NCBI GenBank assembly: GCA_038234155.1
Contig: JBBSUT010000002.1
Span: forward strand, 1 to 64,000
DNA length: 64,000 nucleotides
DNA from: Novosphingopyxis sp038234155
Lineage (GTDB): Bacteria; Pseudomonadota; Alphaproteobacteria; Sphingomonadales; Sphingomonadaceae
Direction: 5' to 3'
A program made the translations under genes and the position numbers. Position 1 is the first letter of the stretch; the number at the start of each line of letters is the position of its first letter. A model generated the notes under the pieces. It ran no database searches, was not told the origin of the DNA, and worked only from the letters and a program-made list of their open reading frames with translations. This document shows positions 17,617 through 26,774 of the stretch, in pieces.

Positions 17617-18654
17617 TCATAAATTGAAACCACGGACGATGCGGAGGTCTCCGCTGGTAATTTCGACCAGCGCGACGGGGACGTTATCCTCGCTTCGCGC
17701 CAGTTTCATACCGTCGTCTGCGGCAATCCCGGATAGAAGACGGCCCTGTCGGACCGCATGTGCCTCTCCGGGCGTGAGGGAAAGAGCCGGGATGTCGTCC
17801 AGCCCTGCCTCGAGTGGCAAAAGTGCTTCCTCAAGCGCGGCCCCATGACCGAGATCGGCCAGCTTGTCCAGCGAAATCGCGGAATCCAGCGCGAAGGGCC
17901 CCGCGCGGAGCCTCCTCAACATGGTGACGTGACCGTAACAATCAAGGGCGCGCGCAATGTCGCGCGCCAAGCTGCGGATATAGGTGCCTTTGGAAACGTG
18001 AGCGGTAAGAGTGATGCTGTTTAGAACCTCCCCGGTCACGGGGAGGGGCACCGCTGCCAAGGGCGGGGGTGGAGGGGCACCATCCTCTCCGCACTTCGGA
18101 AGTTGAGGCGCCTGCCTCTCCGCCATTTTCTTCGCAAGCGGTTCCCCTTCCCATTCAGGAGAGGATTTTAGGGTCAAAGCATGCACCGTCACGCCGCGCA
18201 TTTTCATCTCCACCGGTTCCCCGGCGCGCGCCAGATCATAGGCGCGCCGCCCGTCAATCTTGAGCGCGGAATATTTGGGTGGGATCTGCTCGATCGGGCC
18301 AATGAAGCGCGGCAGCGCCGCCTCGACCGCTGCCAGCGTAGGCCGCGCATCGCTACTCTCGGTCACCGCCCCCTCAGCGTCGAGCGTCTCGGTTTCCACC
18401 CCGAAGCCGATGGTGAATTCATAGATCTTGCTCGCGTCCAGCATGCGCCCGGCCAGCTTGGTTGCCTCGCCCAGCGCGATCGGCAGCACGCCGGTGGCCA
18501 GCGGATCGAGCGTGCCGCCATGGCCGACTTTGCATCTGGCATAGCCACCCGCGCGAAGGGCACGCTTCACCAAACTGACACCCAAGGTGGAGCCGACACC
18601 TAGCGGCTTGTCTAGAACCAGCCATCCATTCAGACGACCGCCGCCATCAGACAC
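17617..18654 (-). CDS. truB: tRNA pseudouridine(55) synthase, with an in-frame repeat-derived insertion
   Basis: 345 residues from a GTG at 18654 that overlaps the tdk stop by 8 bases. TruB makes pseudouridine 55 in the T loop of tRNAs. The N terminus GWLVLDKPLGVGST, the catalytic motif GGTLDPLATG with Asp50, and YSALKIDGRRAYDLAR are typical, as is HVSKGTYIRSLARDIA. Between HALTL (ends 162) and ITLT (starts 214) the protein has about 50 extra residues, rich in Pro, Glu and Lys, that the family lacks; most TruB proteins are near 300 residues. The DNA for this stretch is a hairpin repeat. No frame is broken, so the enzyme may well be active. Confidence 0.93.
   Translation of the reverse strand: MSDGGGRLNGWLVLDKPLGVGSTLGVSLVKRALRAGGYARCKVGHGGTLDPLATGVLPIALGEATKLAGRMLDASKIYEFTIGFGVETETLDAEGAVTESSDARPTLAAVEAALPRFIGPIEQIPPKYSALKIDGRRAYDLARAGEPVEMKMRGVTVHALTLKSSPEWEGEPLAKKMAERQAPQLPKCGEDGAPPPPPLAAVPLPVTGEVLNSITLTAHVSKGTYIRSLARDIARALDCYGHVTMLRRLRAGPFALDSAISLDKLADLGHGAALEEALLPLEAGLDDIPALSLTPGEAHAVRQGRLLSGIAADDGMKLARSEDNVPVALVEITSGDLRIVRGFNL
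18021..18170 (-). repeat. Hairpin-forming interspersed repeat inserted in frame in truB
   Basis: About 150 bp, or 50 codons, within truB. At one end cctccccg (18027-18034) and cggggagg (18039-18046) form a perfect 8-bp stem with a 4-base loop. Inside, ggaggggcacc-like units occur twice (near 18042-18050 and 18092-18102), with gcggagagg-type segments and a ggagagg motif near the far end. This build resembles short palindromic repeats often seen between genes in sphingomonads (from memory, not searched). The edges are set by where TruB homology stops and resumes. Confidence 0.7.
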
Positions 18655-19225
18655 GCAGCTTCTCCATAAAATGGCGACGACACAAGGCGAGATAGCGTTC
18701 CTCGCCGCCGATCTCGGTTTGCGCGCCTTCATGCACCGTTTTTCCGGCGGCATCGACGCGCAGGTTCATCGTCGCCTTGCGCCCGCATTCGCACACTGCT
18801 TTCAGTTCAATAAGGGCGTCGGCGATGCCCAGCAGTGCGGCAGCGCCCGGAAACAGTTCGGCCTGAAAATCGGTGCGCAGACCGTAGCAGAGAACGGGGA
18901 TGTCCTGCTCATCTGCCAGGCGCGCGCACTGGAACACCTGATCGCGCAACAGAAACTGCGCCTCGTCGATTAGCACGCATGCAATCGGCTCCGCCCCGTG
19001 CTGGTGCATTACCGCAGCGTACAGATCGGTGCCGCCATGAAATCGGTGCGCCTCGCTGCTCAATCCGATGCGGCTGCTGATCGCGCCGAAGCCAGGCCGA
19101 TCGTCGATCGCCGTGGTCCACAACATCACCGCCATGCCGCGCTCGCGATAATTGAACGCAGTCTGCAAAAGCATGGACGATTTACCCGCGTTCATGCTGG
19201 CATAATAAAAATAGAGCTTGGCCAT
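18647..19225 (-). CDS. tdk: Thymidine kinase
   Basis: 192 residues, typical of type II (TK1-like) thymidine kinase, which makes dTMP from thymidine and ATP. The P-loop MNAGKS is at 11-16, the DEAQF block (VLIDEAQFL) holds the catalytic Glu region, and CECGRKATMNLR with a later CRRH supply the zinc ligands. It sits between rbfA and truB, which are usually adjacent, and overlaps truB by 8 bases, so it is part of the operon. Confidence 0.95.
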   Translation of the reverse strand: MAKLYFYYASMNAGKSSMLLQTAFNYRERGMAVMLWTTAIDDRPGFGAISSRIGLSSEAHRFHGGTDLYAAVMHQHGAEPIACVLIDEAQFLLRDQVFQCARLADEQDIPVLCYGLRTDFQAELFPGAAALLGIADALIELKAVCECGRKATMNLRVDAAGKTVHEGAQTEIGGEERYLALCRRHFMEKLRV

Positions 19226-19270
19226 GGGCTGGTCCCCTAACCCGGTTCCGTGTGTTCGAGAAGGACTCGG

Positions 19271-19684
19271 TCAGTCCTGCGGGTTCTCGCCCTCGCCCAG
19301 GTCCTGCGCGACCTTGGGATTGCGCAGCAACGCGTCGATATGCGCGCCTTCATCAAAACTTTCGTCCGGGAGAAATTTCAGCTCAGCGGCATATTTCATG
19401 CGCACCCGCTTGGAAACCTCGCCCTTCAGATAGCCGGCATTGTCCTTAAGCGCGGCGCCAATTTCCTCTTCCTTCTGGCCAAGCAGAGGCTTGAAGAAGA
19501 CGGTCGCATGACGAAGGTCCGGCGACATCCGGACCTCGGTGATCGAGATCGGCGAGCCAGCCAGCCGCGGATCGTGCACATCGTCCCGATGGAGAAGTTC
19601 GCTTAGGATATGGCGCATCTGCTCGCCGACCCGCAGCGTGCGAATCATGCGGCCTTCGGAGTTCGTATCGTTATATTTGGCCAT
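19271..19684 (-). CDS. rbfA: 30S ribosome-binding factor A
   Basis: 137 residues. RbfA is a KH-fold factor that helps mature the 16S rRNA 5' end and is needed for growth in the cold. The blocks RVGEQMRHILSELLHR, SITEVRMSPDLRHATVFF and LKFLPDESFDEGAHIDALL are typical. Two ATGs lie six bases apart; the second (19684) is chosen because the strong GGAGGAG ends six bases before it and would abut the first. It follows infB after a 38-base gap. Confidence 0.96.
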   Translation of the reverse strand: MAKYNDTNSEGRMIRTLRVGEQMRHILSELLHRDDVHDPRLAGSPISITEVRMSPDLRHATVFFKPLLGQKEEEIGAALKDNAGYLKGEVSKRVRMKYAAELKFLPDESFDEGAHIDALLRNPKVAQDLGEGENPQD

Positions 19685-19722
19685 GAACATCTCCTCCCTC
19701 CCGCAAGCGGAAAGGGAATGGA

Positions 19723-22293
19723 TTACAGCGTACGTTCGCGTTCCTCGACCTCGAACACCTCAAGCGTATCGCCCGCCTTGATGTCGTTGGTATCCTCCAG
19801 CAGCACGCCGCATTCGAGACCGGCACGGACCTCTGCAACATCATCCTTGAACCGGCGCAACGAGGCAATGACGGTCTTCGAAACAATGACGTCCTGACGC
19901 GTAAGACGCGAAAGCAGGCCTTTCCTGAGGAAGCCGTCGGTAACCAGCAGACCCGCCGCCTTGTCGCGCTTGCCCGCCGGGAACACGTCCTTGACCTCGG
20001 CGCGGCCGACCACCGTCTCGATGATCTCCGGACCCAGCTCTCCGGCCATTTCCTTACGGATATCGTCGGTCAGATCGTAGATCACATCGAAATATTTAAA
20101 CCGCACCTTTTCGCGTTCGGCAATCTGGCGGGCCTTGGCATTGGGACGCACGTGGAAGCCAATAATCGGCGCGCCGGACGCGGCCGCCAACGTAACATCG
20201 CTCTCGGTAATGCCGCCCACGCCCTGGTGCAGGATGCGCACTTTGATGTCGTCGGTCGATATCTTGTTGAGCGCCTGGGCAATCGCCTGGGCAGTGCCCT
20301 GCACATCGGCCTTGATCACCACCGGGAACTCGATCGCCGCGTCGGTGCCCATCGCGGAGAACATGTTCTCCACCGATGTCGGCGCCTGCGTGGTGCGCTG
20401 CTTGCGCGCCTGCTCCGAACGATAGAGAGCGACTTCACGGGCACGCTGCTCGTTCTCGACCACGGTCAACATGTCGCCCGCATTGGGCACGCCGGAAAGG
20501 CCCAGCACCTCGACCGGAACCGAAGGGCCCGCCGTCTTAACCTGCTTGCCCTTGTCATCGATCAGCGCGCGTACCTTGCCGCTTTCGCCCCCGACCACAA
20601 AGGTGTCGCCGCGCTTCAGCGTGCCGCGATGGACCAGCACCGTGGCAACGGCGCCGCGGCCCTTATCCAGCTTGGCCTCGATCACGATACCCTCGGCATC
20701 GCGGTCCGGCCGCGCCTTCAACTCCATAAGTTCGGCCTGCAGCGCCAGCTTCTCGAGCAGTTCGTCGAGCCCGGTTTTCTTCAGCGCAGACACTTCTACA
20801 TCCTGCACGTCGCCGCCCATATCCTCGACAATCACCTCGTGTTCCAGCAGCCGCTCGCGAATTTTTTGCGGGTTGGCACCTTCCTTATCAACCTTGTTGA
20901 TGGCAATGATCATTGGGACGTTCGCCGCCTTGGCGTGGTGGATCGCCTCGATCGTCTGCGGCATCAGCCCGTCGTCAGCCGCGACCACGAGGATCACGAT
21001 ATCGGTTACATTGGCGCCGCGCGCGCGCATGTCGGTGAACGCCTCGTGGCCCGGCGTGTCGAGGAAGGTAATCAGATCACCGTTCTTCGTCTTCACCTGA
21101 TAGGCACCGATATGCTGCGTGATGCCGCCTGCCTCGCCCGAGGTAACGCTGGTGCCGCGTATCGCGTCCAGAAGACTGGTCTTGCCGTGATCGACATGGC
21201 CCATAACCGTAACGACCGGGGAGCGCGGCATCTGCGTTTCTTCGGGGTCGACGTCGGTTGCGGTGTCGATCTCGATATCCGAATCGGACACGCGCTTGAT
21301 CTTGTGGCCAAATTCTTCGACCAGCAGTTCAGCGGTGTCCTGATCGATGGTCTCGTTGACCGTGGCCGGCATGTCCATGTTGAACAGCGCCTTGACCAGA
21401 TCCGCGCCCTTTTCGGCCATGCGGTTGGCCAACTCCTGCACGGTGATGGCTTCGGGCACCACGACTTCGCGGCTTTGCTTGGGCTGCGCCGTGCGCTTTC
21501 GGCCCGTCATCTGGGCACGCTTTTCCTTTTCGCGCGCTCGCTTCAGCGCGGCGAGCGAACGGGCGCGGGCACCATCGTCCTCGTTAAGCGCGGTGGTGAC
21601 CGACAGCTTGCCTGAGCGTCGGCGGTCATCCTGACCGGTCTTGACGCTCCGGACGGGCTTCTTTTCCTTCTCCGGCTTAATCGCGCGTTCGGGTCGTTCG
21701 ACCGGGGTGAACCTGCGCGGCGGCGGCACTTCGCCGGTCGGTTGAGCGGCAGCGGGCTCTACGTCGGTGGCGATCATCTCCGACGCTTCGGGCTCGGCGG
21801 CCTGCGCGGTGTCGGCCGCCGGTTCGTCGGGCGCATTGGCCACGCGATCTTCGATAGCACGGTTTTCCTCGGCACGGCGACGCTCACCTTCGAGCGCCTT
21901 GGTCTTGGCCACCTCTTCGCGGCGGCGGCTGTCCTCGGCCTGGTTCAGGCGCGATTCCTCGGCCTCGCGCAGCAGCTTGGCCTGCATCTCCTGACGCGTC
22001 AGGTTGTCCATTGGCGCGCGGGTACGAGGCGCGGGCGCCGGCGGCGGAGCTTTCGCGACCGGCACCGGGCGCGGTGCGGGCGCAGGCGGCGGCGCAAGCG
22101 CCTCTTCCTTCGCCTTGTCGGCGGCCGCGACCTGACCGGGCTTGCCGACCAGCTTCTTGCGCTTGACCTCAACCTCGACCTTGTGGGTCCGGCCGTGGCT
22201 GAAGCGCTGCTCGACCTGCCCGGCGTCGACCGACCTCTTGAGCGTCAGCGGCTTGCGGGTCAGGGTCGGCTTGTCTTGTGTATCATCGCTCAT
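19723..22293 (-). CDS. infB: Translation initiation factor IF-2
   Basis: 856 residues. IF-2 is the GTPase that brings initiator tRNA to the ribosome. The first 280 residues are a charged, Pro- and Ala-rich linker with the IF2-associated region (KPLTLKRSVDAGQVEQRFSH). The G1 motif GHVDHGK is at 365-371, DTPGHEAF is G3 and NKVDKEGA is G4. Domains II to IV follow, ending in EVFEVEERERTL. The ATG overlaps the ylxR stop (ATGA). Confidence 0.98.
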   Translation of the reverse strand: MSDDTQDKPTLTRKPLTLKRSVDAGQVEQRFSHGRTHKVEVEVKRKKLVGKPGQVAAADKAKEEALAPPPAPAPRPVPVAKAPPPAPAPRTRAPMDNLTRQEMQAKLLREAEESRLNQAEDSRRREEVAKTKALEGERRRAEENRAIEDRVANAPDEPAADTAQAAEPEASEMIATDVEPAAAQPTGEVPPPRRFTPVERPERAIKPEKEKKPVRSVKTGQDDRRRSGKLSVTTALNEDDGARARSLAALKRAREKEKRAQMTGRKRTAQPKQSREVVVPEAITVQELANRMAEKGADLVKALFNMDMPATVNETIDQDTAELLVEEFGHKIKRVSDSDIEIDTATDVDPEETQMPRSPVVTVMGHVDHGKTSLLDAIRGTSVTSGEAGGITQHIGAYQVKTKNGDLITFLDTPGHEAFTDMRARGANVTDIVILVVAADDGLMPQTIEAIHHAKAANVPMIIAINKVDKEGANPQKIRERLLEHEVIVEDMGGDVQDVEVSALKKTGLDELLEKLALQAELMELKARPDRDAEGIVIEAKLDKGRGAVATVLVHRGTLKRGDTFVVGGESGKVRALIDDKGKQVKTAGPSVPVEVLGLSGVPNAGDMLTVVENEQRAREVALYRSEQARKQRTTQAPTSVENMFSAMGTDAAIEFPVVIKADVQGTAQAIAQALNKISTDDIKVRILHQGVGGITESDVTLAAASGAPIIGFHVRPNAKARQIAEREKVRFKYFDVIYDLTDDIRKEMAGELGPEIIETVVGRAEVKDVFPAGKRDKAAGLLVTDGFLRKGLLSRLTRQDVIVSKTVIASLRRFKDDVAEVRAGLECGVLLEDTNDIKAGDTLEVFEVEERERTL

Positions 22294-23063
22294 CGAACAG
22301 CAGTCTTCCTAAGGTCGTCTTCATGTGTCGCAGCTTGACCGTCCCCGTCAGCGGGGGCGGCACCGTTACTGCATCCGGTGTAATTTAGCCAGCGGTGGAG
22401 ATGGCGCAGCACGCGGGCGGCGGCCTTCTCCCCCAGAATCGCGGCATGTACCGCATTGTCACGTCCCAATGCCATAGATAGGGCCTCGCGGTCCACCGGC
22501 AAGACGAGGCCGACATCGCCGGAGCCCTCGCGCTCAGTTCCCACACGCAGCGCCTGATCCAGCTTGCGGCGTCCATCGGGACGGGAGTCAGACGCGTGGA
22601 GCAACAGCGAAACCCGCCCGGAGCGGGCGCGTTCGGCGATCTTCTCTGAGCCGGTCAGGAGGTTAGAGGCGCGCGATTCTAACCCCAGCCTGTCGAGCGT
22701 GGCTTGTTTGAGCTGCGCCTCGATCCACGCAGGGAGATTATCCGGCGCGGTTACACCGCCAGTCTTGAAGGCCCGCGCGAGCGCGCCTTTCAGCTTGCCC
22801 TTGTCCATCGCCGTCTGCAACTCGTCGCGCGAGACGCCGAGCCACGCGCCCCGGCCCGGGGCCTTGGCATTGACGTCAGGCGCCAGCTCCCCGTCAGGAG
22901 AGATGGCGAGCCGAATCAGCAAATGTTGCGGCGCGCGCTCCCCTGACAGAATGCAGCGCCGGATCGGGTCATGTTCAGTCCGCGTCGAACCGGACCCTTC
23001 GCCAGGCTCGGCCAGAACCGGGTCTACGGCCGCATCGACGGTGTCATTGGGAGGCTTCCGCAT
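22290..23063 (-). CDS. ylxR: YlxR/DUF448 RNA-binding protein with L7Ae-like C-terminal part
   Basis: 257 residues from the ATG at 23063, which lies inside the last 20 bases of nusA. The YlxR domain is around residues 33-115 (IRRCILSGERAPQHLLIRLA, GRGAWLGVSRDELQTAMDKG). The second half (GSEKIAERARSGRVSLLLHASD) looks like the L7Ae-type domain fused to DUF448 in alphaproteobacteria. The gene always lies between nusA and infB. YlxR proteins bind nucleic acid and have been tied to RNase P and gene regulation in other bacteria; the role here is inferred from place only. It overlaps infB by four bases. Confidence 0.88.
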   Translation of the reverse strand: MRKPPNDTVDAAVDPVLAEPGEGSGSTRTEHDPIRRCILSGERAPQHLLIRLAISPDGELAPDVNAKAPGRGAWLGVSRDELQTAMDKGKLKGALARAFKTGGVTAPDNLPAWIEAQLKQATLDRLGLESRASNLLTGSEKIAERARSGRVSLLLHASDSRPDGRRKLDQALRVGTEREGSGDVGLVLPVDREALSMALGRDNAVHAAILGEKAAARVLRHLHRWLNYTGCSNGAAPADGDGQAATHEDDLRKTAVR

Positions 23064-24696
23064 TGGCGGCCTCCTCATCTTCTGCAGGCGCGGCCTCGGC
23101 GGCCCCATCTTCGTTGGCGGTTTCGTCTTCGTCGTCGAACCAGTGCGCGCGGGCGGCCATGATGATTTCGTTGCCCTGCTCTTCGGACAGGCTGTACGAT
23201 GCCAGCACACCTGGTTTCACCTCGACCCTGCGGCGATCGCTGTTGGAACGGCGCGGCTCCTGGCGCGGCTTGAAGATCAGCTCGTCGGTAGCAAGGTCGG
23301 CCAGATCGTCGAGCGTCTTGATGCCCGCCTTGCCCAGCGTCACCAGCATACCCTCGGTCAGGATCGGCAGCTCGGACAGCGCGTCCTCTACGCCCAGCTC
23401 GCGCCGTTCGTTGCGCGACGCTTCCTCGCGGCGCTCCAGCGCTTCCATCGCGCGGCTCTGCAGTTCCTCGGCTAGATCGTCGTCGAAGCCTTCGATCGAG
23501 CTGATCTCCTCGACCGCGACATAGGCGACCTCTTCCAGCTCGCTGAAACCTTCGGCCACCAGCAGCTGGGAGAGCGTCTCGTCGACGTCGAGTTCGGCCT
23601 GGAACAGCTCGGTCCTTTCCGCGAATTCCTTCTGTCGCTTCTCAGAGCTTTCCTCCTCGGTCATGATGTCAATGCCGTGACCCGTCAGCTGGCTGGCGAG
23701 CCGGACGTTCTGGCCCCGGCGGCCGATTGCCAGCGACAGCTGATCATCCGGCACCACCACCTCGATGCGGGTCTCTTCCTCGTCGATCACGACGCGGCTG
23801 ACCGTGGCCGGCTGCAGTGCGTTGACCACGAACGTCGCGGTATCCTCGCTCCAGGGAATAATGTCGATCTTTTCGCCCTGCATTTCCTGCACGACGGCCT
23901 GCACGCGGCTGCCCTTCATGCCAACGCAGGCGCCGACAGGATCAATCGAACTGTCATAGCTGATCACGCCGATCTTGGCGCGGCTGCCCGGATCGCGGGC
24001 GGCGGCCTTGATCTCGATGATGCCGTCGTAAATTTCGGGCACTTCCTGCGCGAACAGCTTCTTCATGAAATCCGGATGCGCGCGGCTGAGCAGGATTTGC
24101 GGTCCGCGATTTTCGCGCTGGACCTTCAAAATCAGCGAACGGATGCGATCGCCGGTGCGCACCATTTCTCGCGGAATCTGCTGGTCGCGGCGAACCACGC
24201 CTTCGGCACGGCCCAGGTCAACCACGACATGGCCAAATTCGACCGACTTGACGACGCCAGTGATGATCTCGCCCGCGCGATCCTTGAATTCCTCGAACTG
24301 GCGCTCACGCTCGGCGTCGCGCACTTTCTGGAAAATCACCTGTTTGGCCGACTGCGCGTCGATGCGGCCAAGATCAACCGGCGGCAGCGGATCGACGATG
24401 AAATCGCCGACATCCGCGTCCTTCTGCAGCTTTTGGCCCTGCTTGAGATCAACCTGCTTGAAATGATCTTCGACCTCTTCGACCACCTCGACCACGCGCC
24501 ACAGCTGCAAGTCACCGGTCTGCAGATCGAGCTTGGCGCGGATATCGTTCTCTGCGCCGTAGCGCGAGCGGGCGGCGCGTTGGATCGCCTCCTCGAGCGC
24601 TTCAACGACGATCGCCTTGTCGATCATCTTCTCCTGCGCCACCGAATTGGCGATCGCGAGCAGTTCTGCCTTGTTGGCGGAAATCGGGCTGGCCAT
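23044..24696 (-). CDS. nusA: Transcription termination/antitermination protein NusA
   Basis: 550 residues. NusA binds RNA polymerase and nascent RNA and affects pausing, termination and antitermination. The N-terminal domain starts ISANKAELLAIANSVAQEK. An S1 domain (GEIITGVVKSVEFGHVVVDL) is followed by two KH domains (DPVGACVGMKGSRVQAVVQE, LSLAIGRRGQNVRLASQL), then helix-hairpin-helix repeats and an acidic end. It is the second gene of rimP-nusA-ylxR-infB. Confidence 0.97.
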   Translation of the reverse strand: MASPISANKAELLAIANSVAQEKMIDKAIVVEALEEAIQRAARSRYGAENDIRAKLDLQTGDLQLWRVVEVVEEVEDHFKQVDLKQGQKLQKDADVGDFIVDPLPPVDLGRIDAQSAKQVIFQKVRDAERERQFEEFKDRAGEIITGVVKSVEFGHVVVDLGRAEGVVRRDQQIPREMVRTGDRIRSLILKVQRENRGPQILLSRAHPDFMKKLFAQEVPEIYDGIIEIKAAARDPGSRAKIGVISYDSSIDPVGACVGMKGSRVQAVVQEMQGEKIDIIPWSEDTATFVVNALQPATVSRVVIDEEETRIEVVVPDDQLSLAIGRRGQNVRLASQLTGHGIDIMTEEESSEKRQKEFAERTELFQAELDVDETLSQLLVAEGFSELEEVAYVAVEEISSIEGFDDDLAEELQSRAMEALERREEASRNERRELGVEDALSELPILTEGMLVTLGKAGIKTLDDLADLATDELIFKPRQEPRRSNSDRRRVEVKPGVLASYSLSEEQGNEIIMAARAHWFDDEDETANEDGAAEAAPAEDEEAANAEASQ

Positions 24697-24749
24697 GGTC
24701 TTTTCTCTACTTCTTTCTGTGCGTCTAAAATGCGTTTGAGGCGATCCGC

Positions 24750-25334
24750 CTAATTCTCGTCACTTTCGCCCGCGTCCTTAAGCTCGTCGTCAGTTTCGTC
24801 GTCGAGCTCATCCACCTCGTCCGCGCCTTCTGTATCGATCGGCGCGGTGGCGGCGATCAACCGGTCGGTCAGCATCAGCTTGGCCGAATGCAGCTGATCG
24901 GGATCGAACAAGAGCTTGCCGGACTTGCGGTCGTCTATTGCGATCATGCCGTCCTCGACGCCGATCAGGTCTCCGCGCAGCTGCTTGCGACCATCCACAC
25001 CAACGGCCAGGTTTACCCGGGCCTCATGCCCCGCCCAGTCGGAGAAATCCTTGAGGCGTGTCAACGGCCGATCGATCCCGGGCGAACTGACCTCGAGCCG
25101 GTAGGCCCCATCGATCGGGTCCCTGCCGGCCTCCTCCATCTCGTCGAATCTGTTCGAAAGGCGGCGCGAAAGCTTGGTGCAATCGTCAATTCCCAGCTGG
25201 CGCGTGTCGGGCCGCTCGGCCATCACCTGCAAGGTACGCTCGTCTCCGCCCAGCCAAGCCACGCGTACCAGATCGAAGCCGAGCGCTTGGGCTTCGCTTG
25301 CGATGAGAGCGGTGAGGGCTTCGAGATCGGGCAT
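24750..25334 (-). CDS. rimP: Ribosome maturation factor RimP
   Basis: 194 residues from the ATG at 25334, with AAGGAG four bases upstream. RimP is needed for 30S assembly. It starts PDLEALTALIASEAQALGFDLVRV and has YRLEVSSPGIDRPL, the family signature, at about 83-96. The C terminus is an acidic tail rich in Asp and Glu. The open frame continues to 25499 but without family similarity. It is the first gene of the transcription/translation operon. Confidence 0.95.
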   Translation of the reverse strand: MPDLEALTALIASEAQALGFDLVRVAWLGGDERTLQVMAERPDTRQLGIDDCTKLSRRLSNRFDEMEEAGRDPIDGAYRLEVSSPGIDRPLTRLKDFSDWAGHEARVNLAVGVDGRKQLRGDLIGVEDGMIAIDDRKSGKLLFDPDQLHSAKLMLTDRLIAATAPIDTEGADEVDELDDETDDELKDAGESDEN

Positions 25335-25439
25335 GCGGCTCCTTGAATTTCCAGTCCCCGGCACGAACAAAGCCGGTCGTCGCCGCACCCTTTCGGAGGC
25401 GGCCCCGCAATCGTCTTCGCAATGTCGGGAACGGTGCAG

Positions 25440-25468
25440 CGTATAGATGCGGGCGCGGCCCGATGCAA
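25440..25468 (-). promoter_or_regulatory. Candidate sigma-70-type promoter for the rimP operon
   Basis: On the minus strand TTGCAT (25463-25468) and TATACG (25440-25445) are separated by 17 bases, about 105 bases before the rimP start. The match is partial and has been read by eye only. Confidence 0.35.
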
Positions 25469-25544
25469 CCGCGAAAGCTCGGCCAACGTTGACAGACAAG
25501 CGAGCCCGTGGCCGAACGGGCCAATCACGACCTGAGGACCAATT

Positions 25545-26771
25545 ATGAAATCCCTACTGACCGCCGCCGCCATGTCGCTGACCATTCCTCTGGCGCTGGC
25601 TGGCTGCAACGGATCGAGTGACAAGGCGATCGCCACCGACACGGCTAGCGACATGGCCGCGAACAACGGTGCCAGCGCCGATGCAGGCGCGTCCCTGCCC
25701 GTCAGCACCAAGCCGTTCCGCGAGACCGCCGTGGCCGGTTTCGACGAGCCCTGGGCAATGACCTTCCTGCCGGACGGCATGTTGTTGGTGACCGAGAAGA
25801 AGGGCAAGCTGAAAGTGGTCGATCCGCGCACCGGAAACATGGCTGACGTCGCAGGTACACCCAAGGTGGATTACGGCGGTCAGGGCGGGTTGGGCGATGT
25901 AGTGACGGGTCCGGGTTTCGCCGCGGACCGAGCGATCTACCTCAGCTGGATTGAGGCTGGTCAGGGCGATACCCGCGGCGCGGTGATCGGGCGCGGTACG
26001 CTGAATTGCGCGGAGCCCATGGCCTGCCGGATCGACGGCTTGAACGTCATCTGGCGGCAGGACCCCAAGGTGTCCGGGCGCGGCCATTTCTCGCATCGGA
26101 TCGCCTTCTCGCTGGACGGCACCTATATGTTCGTCTCGTCTGGCGAGCGTCAGAAGGGCGATCCCGCGCAGGACCGGTCCAACAATCTCGGCGCGGTCCT
26201 GCGCCTGAAGCCCGATGGCAGCGTGCCGGCCGACAATCCCTTCGCTGATCGGGGAGGTCTGTCCGCGCAGGTCTGGTCCTATGGCCACCGCAATATCCTG
26301 GGGCTGGCGTTCGCGTCCAACGGCAATTTGTGGGCTGACGAGATGGGGCCCAAAGGCGGCGACGAAGTCAATCTGATCAAGCGCGGCGAAAATTACGGCT
26401 GGCCCAAAGCGTCCAACGGCAGCGATTACGACGGATCGGACATCCCCGATCACAGAAAGGGCGACGGCTTCCAGGAACCCAAGGCGTTCTGGAACCCGTC
26501 AATTTCGCCCGCGAGCCTGATCTACTACACCGGCAGTCTGTTTCCCGAATGGCAGGGCTCGCTGTTGCTCGGCGGCCTGTCCGGTCGGTCACTCATCCGA
26601 CTCAACGTGCGCGATCAGAACGCGGTCAAGGCCGATCGGTGGGACATGGGCGCGCGCATCCGCGAGGTCGAGCAGGGCCCTGCTGGCGCGGTATGGCTGC
26701 TGGAGGACAGCGACAAGGGATCGGGTGGCCGCCTGATCAAGCTCACCCCAGCGCAAAAGGCTGGATCCTGA
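25545..26771 (+). CDS. PQQ-dependent sugar dehydrogenase family lipoprotein
   Basis: 408 residues. The signal peptide ends in LALAGC, so the protein is probably lipid-anchored in the periplasm. The rest is a six-bladed propeller of the soluble glucose/aldose sugar dehydrogenase type (DEPWAMTFLPDGMLLVTEK, GGQGGLGDVV, GHFSHRIAF, YGHRNILGLAF, DEMGPKGGDEVNLI, GENYGWP), as in E. coli YliI. These enzymes oxidise aldoses and need PQQ; the substrate here is unknown. A perfect TTGACA (25489-25494) upstream lacks a clear -10. The next gene starts after 3 bases, so the two are co-transcribed. Confidence 0.9.
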   Translation: MKSLLTAAAMSLTIPLALAGCNGSSDKAIATDTASDMAANNGASADAGASLPVSTKPFRETAVAGFDEPWAMTFLPDGMLLVTEKKGKLKVVDPRTGNMADVAGTPKVDYGGQGGLGDVVTGPGFAADRAIYLSWIEAGQGDTRGAVIGRGTLNCAEPMACRIDGLNVIWRQDPKVSGRGHFSHRIAFSLDGTYMFVSSGERQKGDPAQDRSNNLGAVLRLKPDGSVPADNPFADRGGLSAQVWSYGHRNILGLAFASNGNLWADEMGPKGGDEVNLIKRGENYGWPKASNGSDYDGSDIPDHRKGDGFQEPKAFWNPSISPASLIYYTGSLFPEWQGSLLLGGLSGRSLIRLNVRDQNAVKADRWDMGARIREVEQGPAGAVWLLEDSDKGSGGRLIKLTPAQKAGS

Positions 26772-26774
26772 CGC

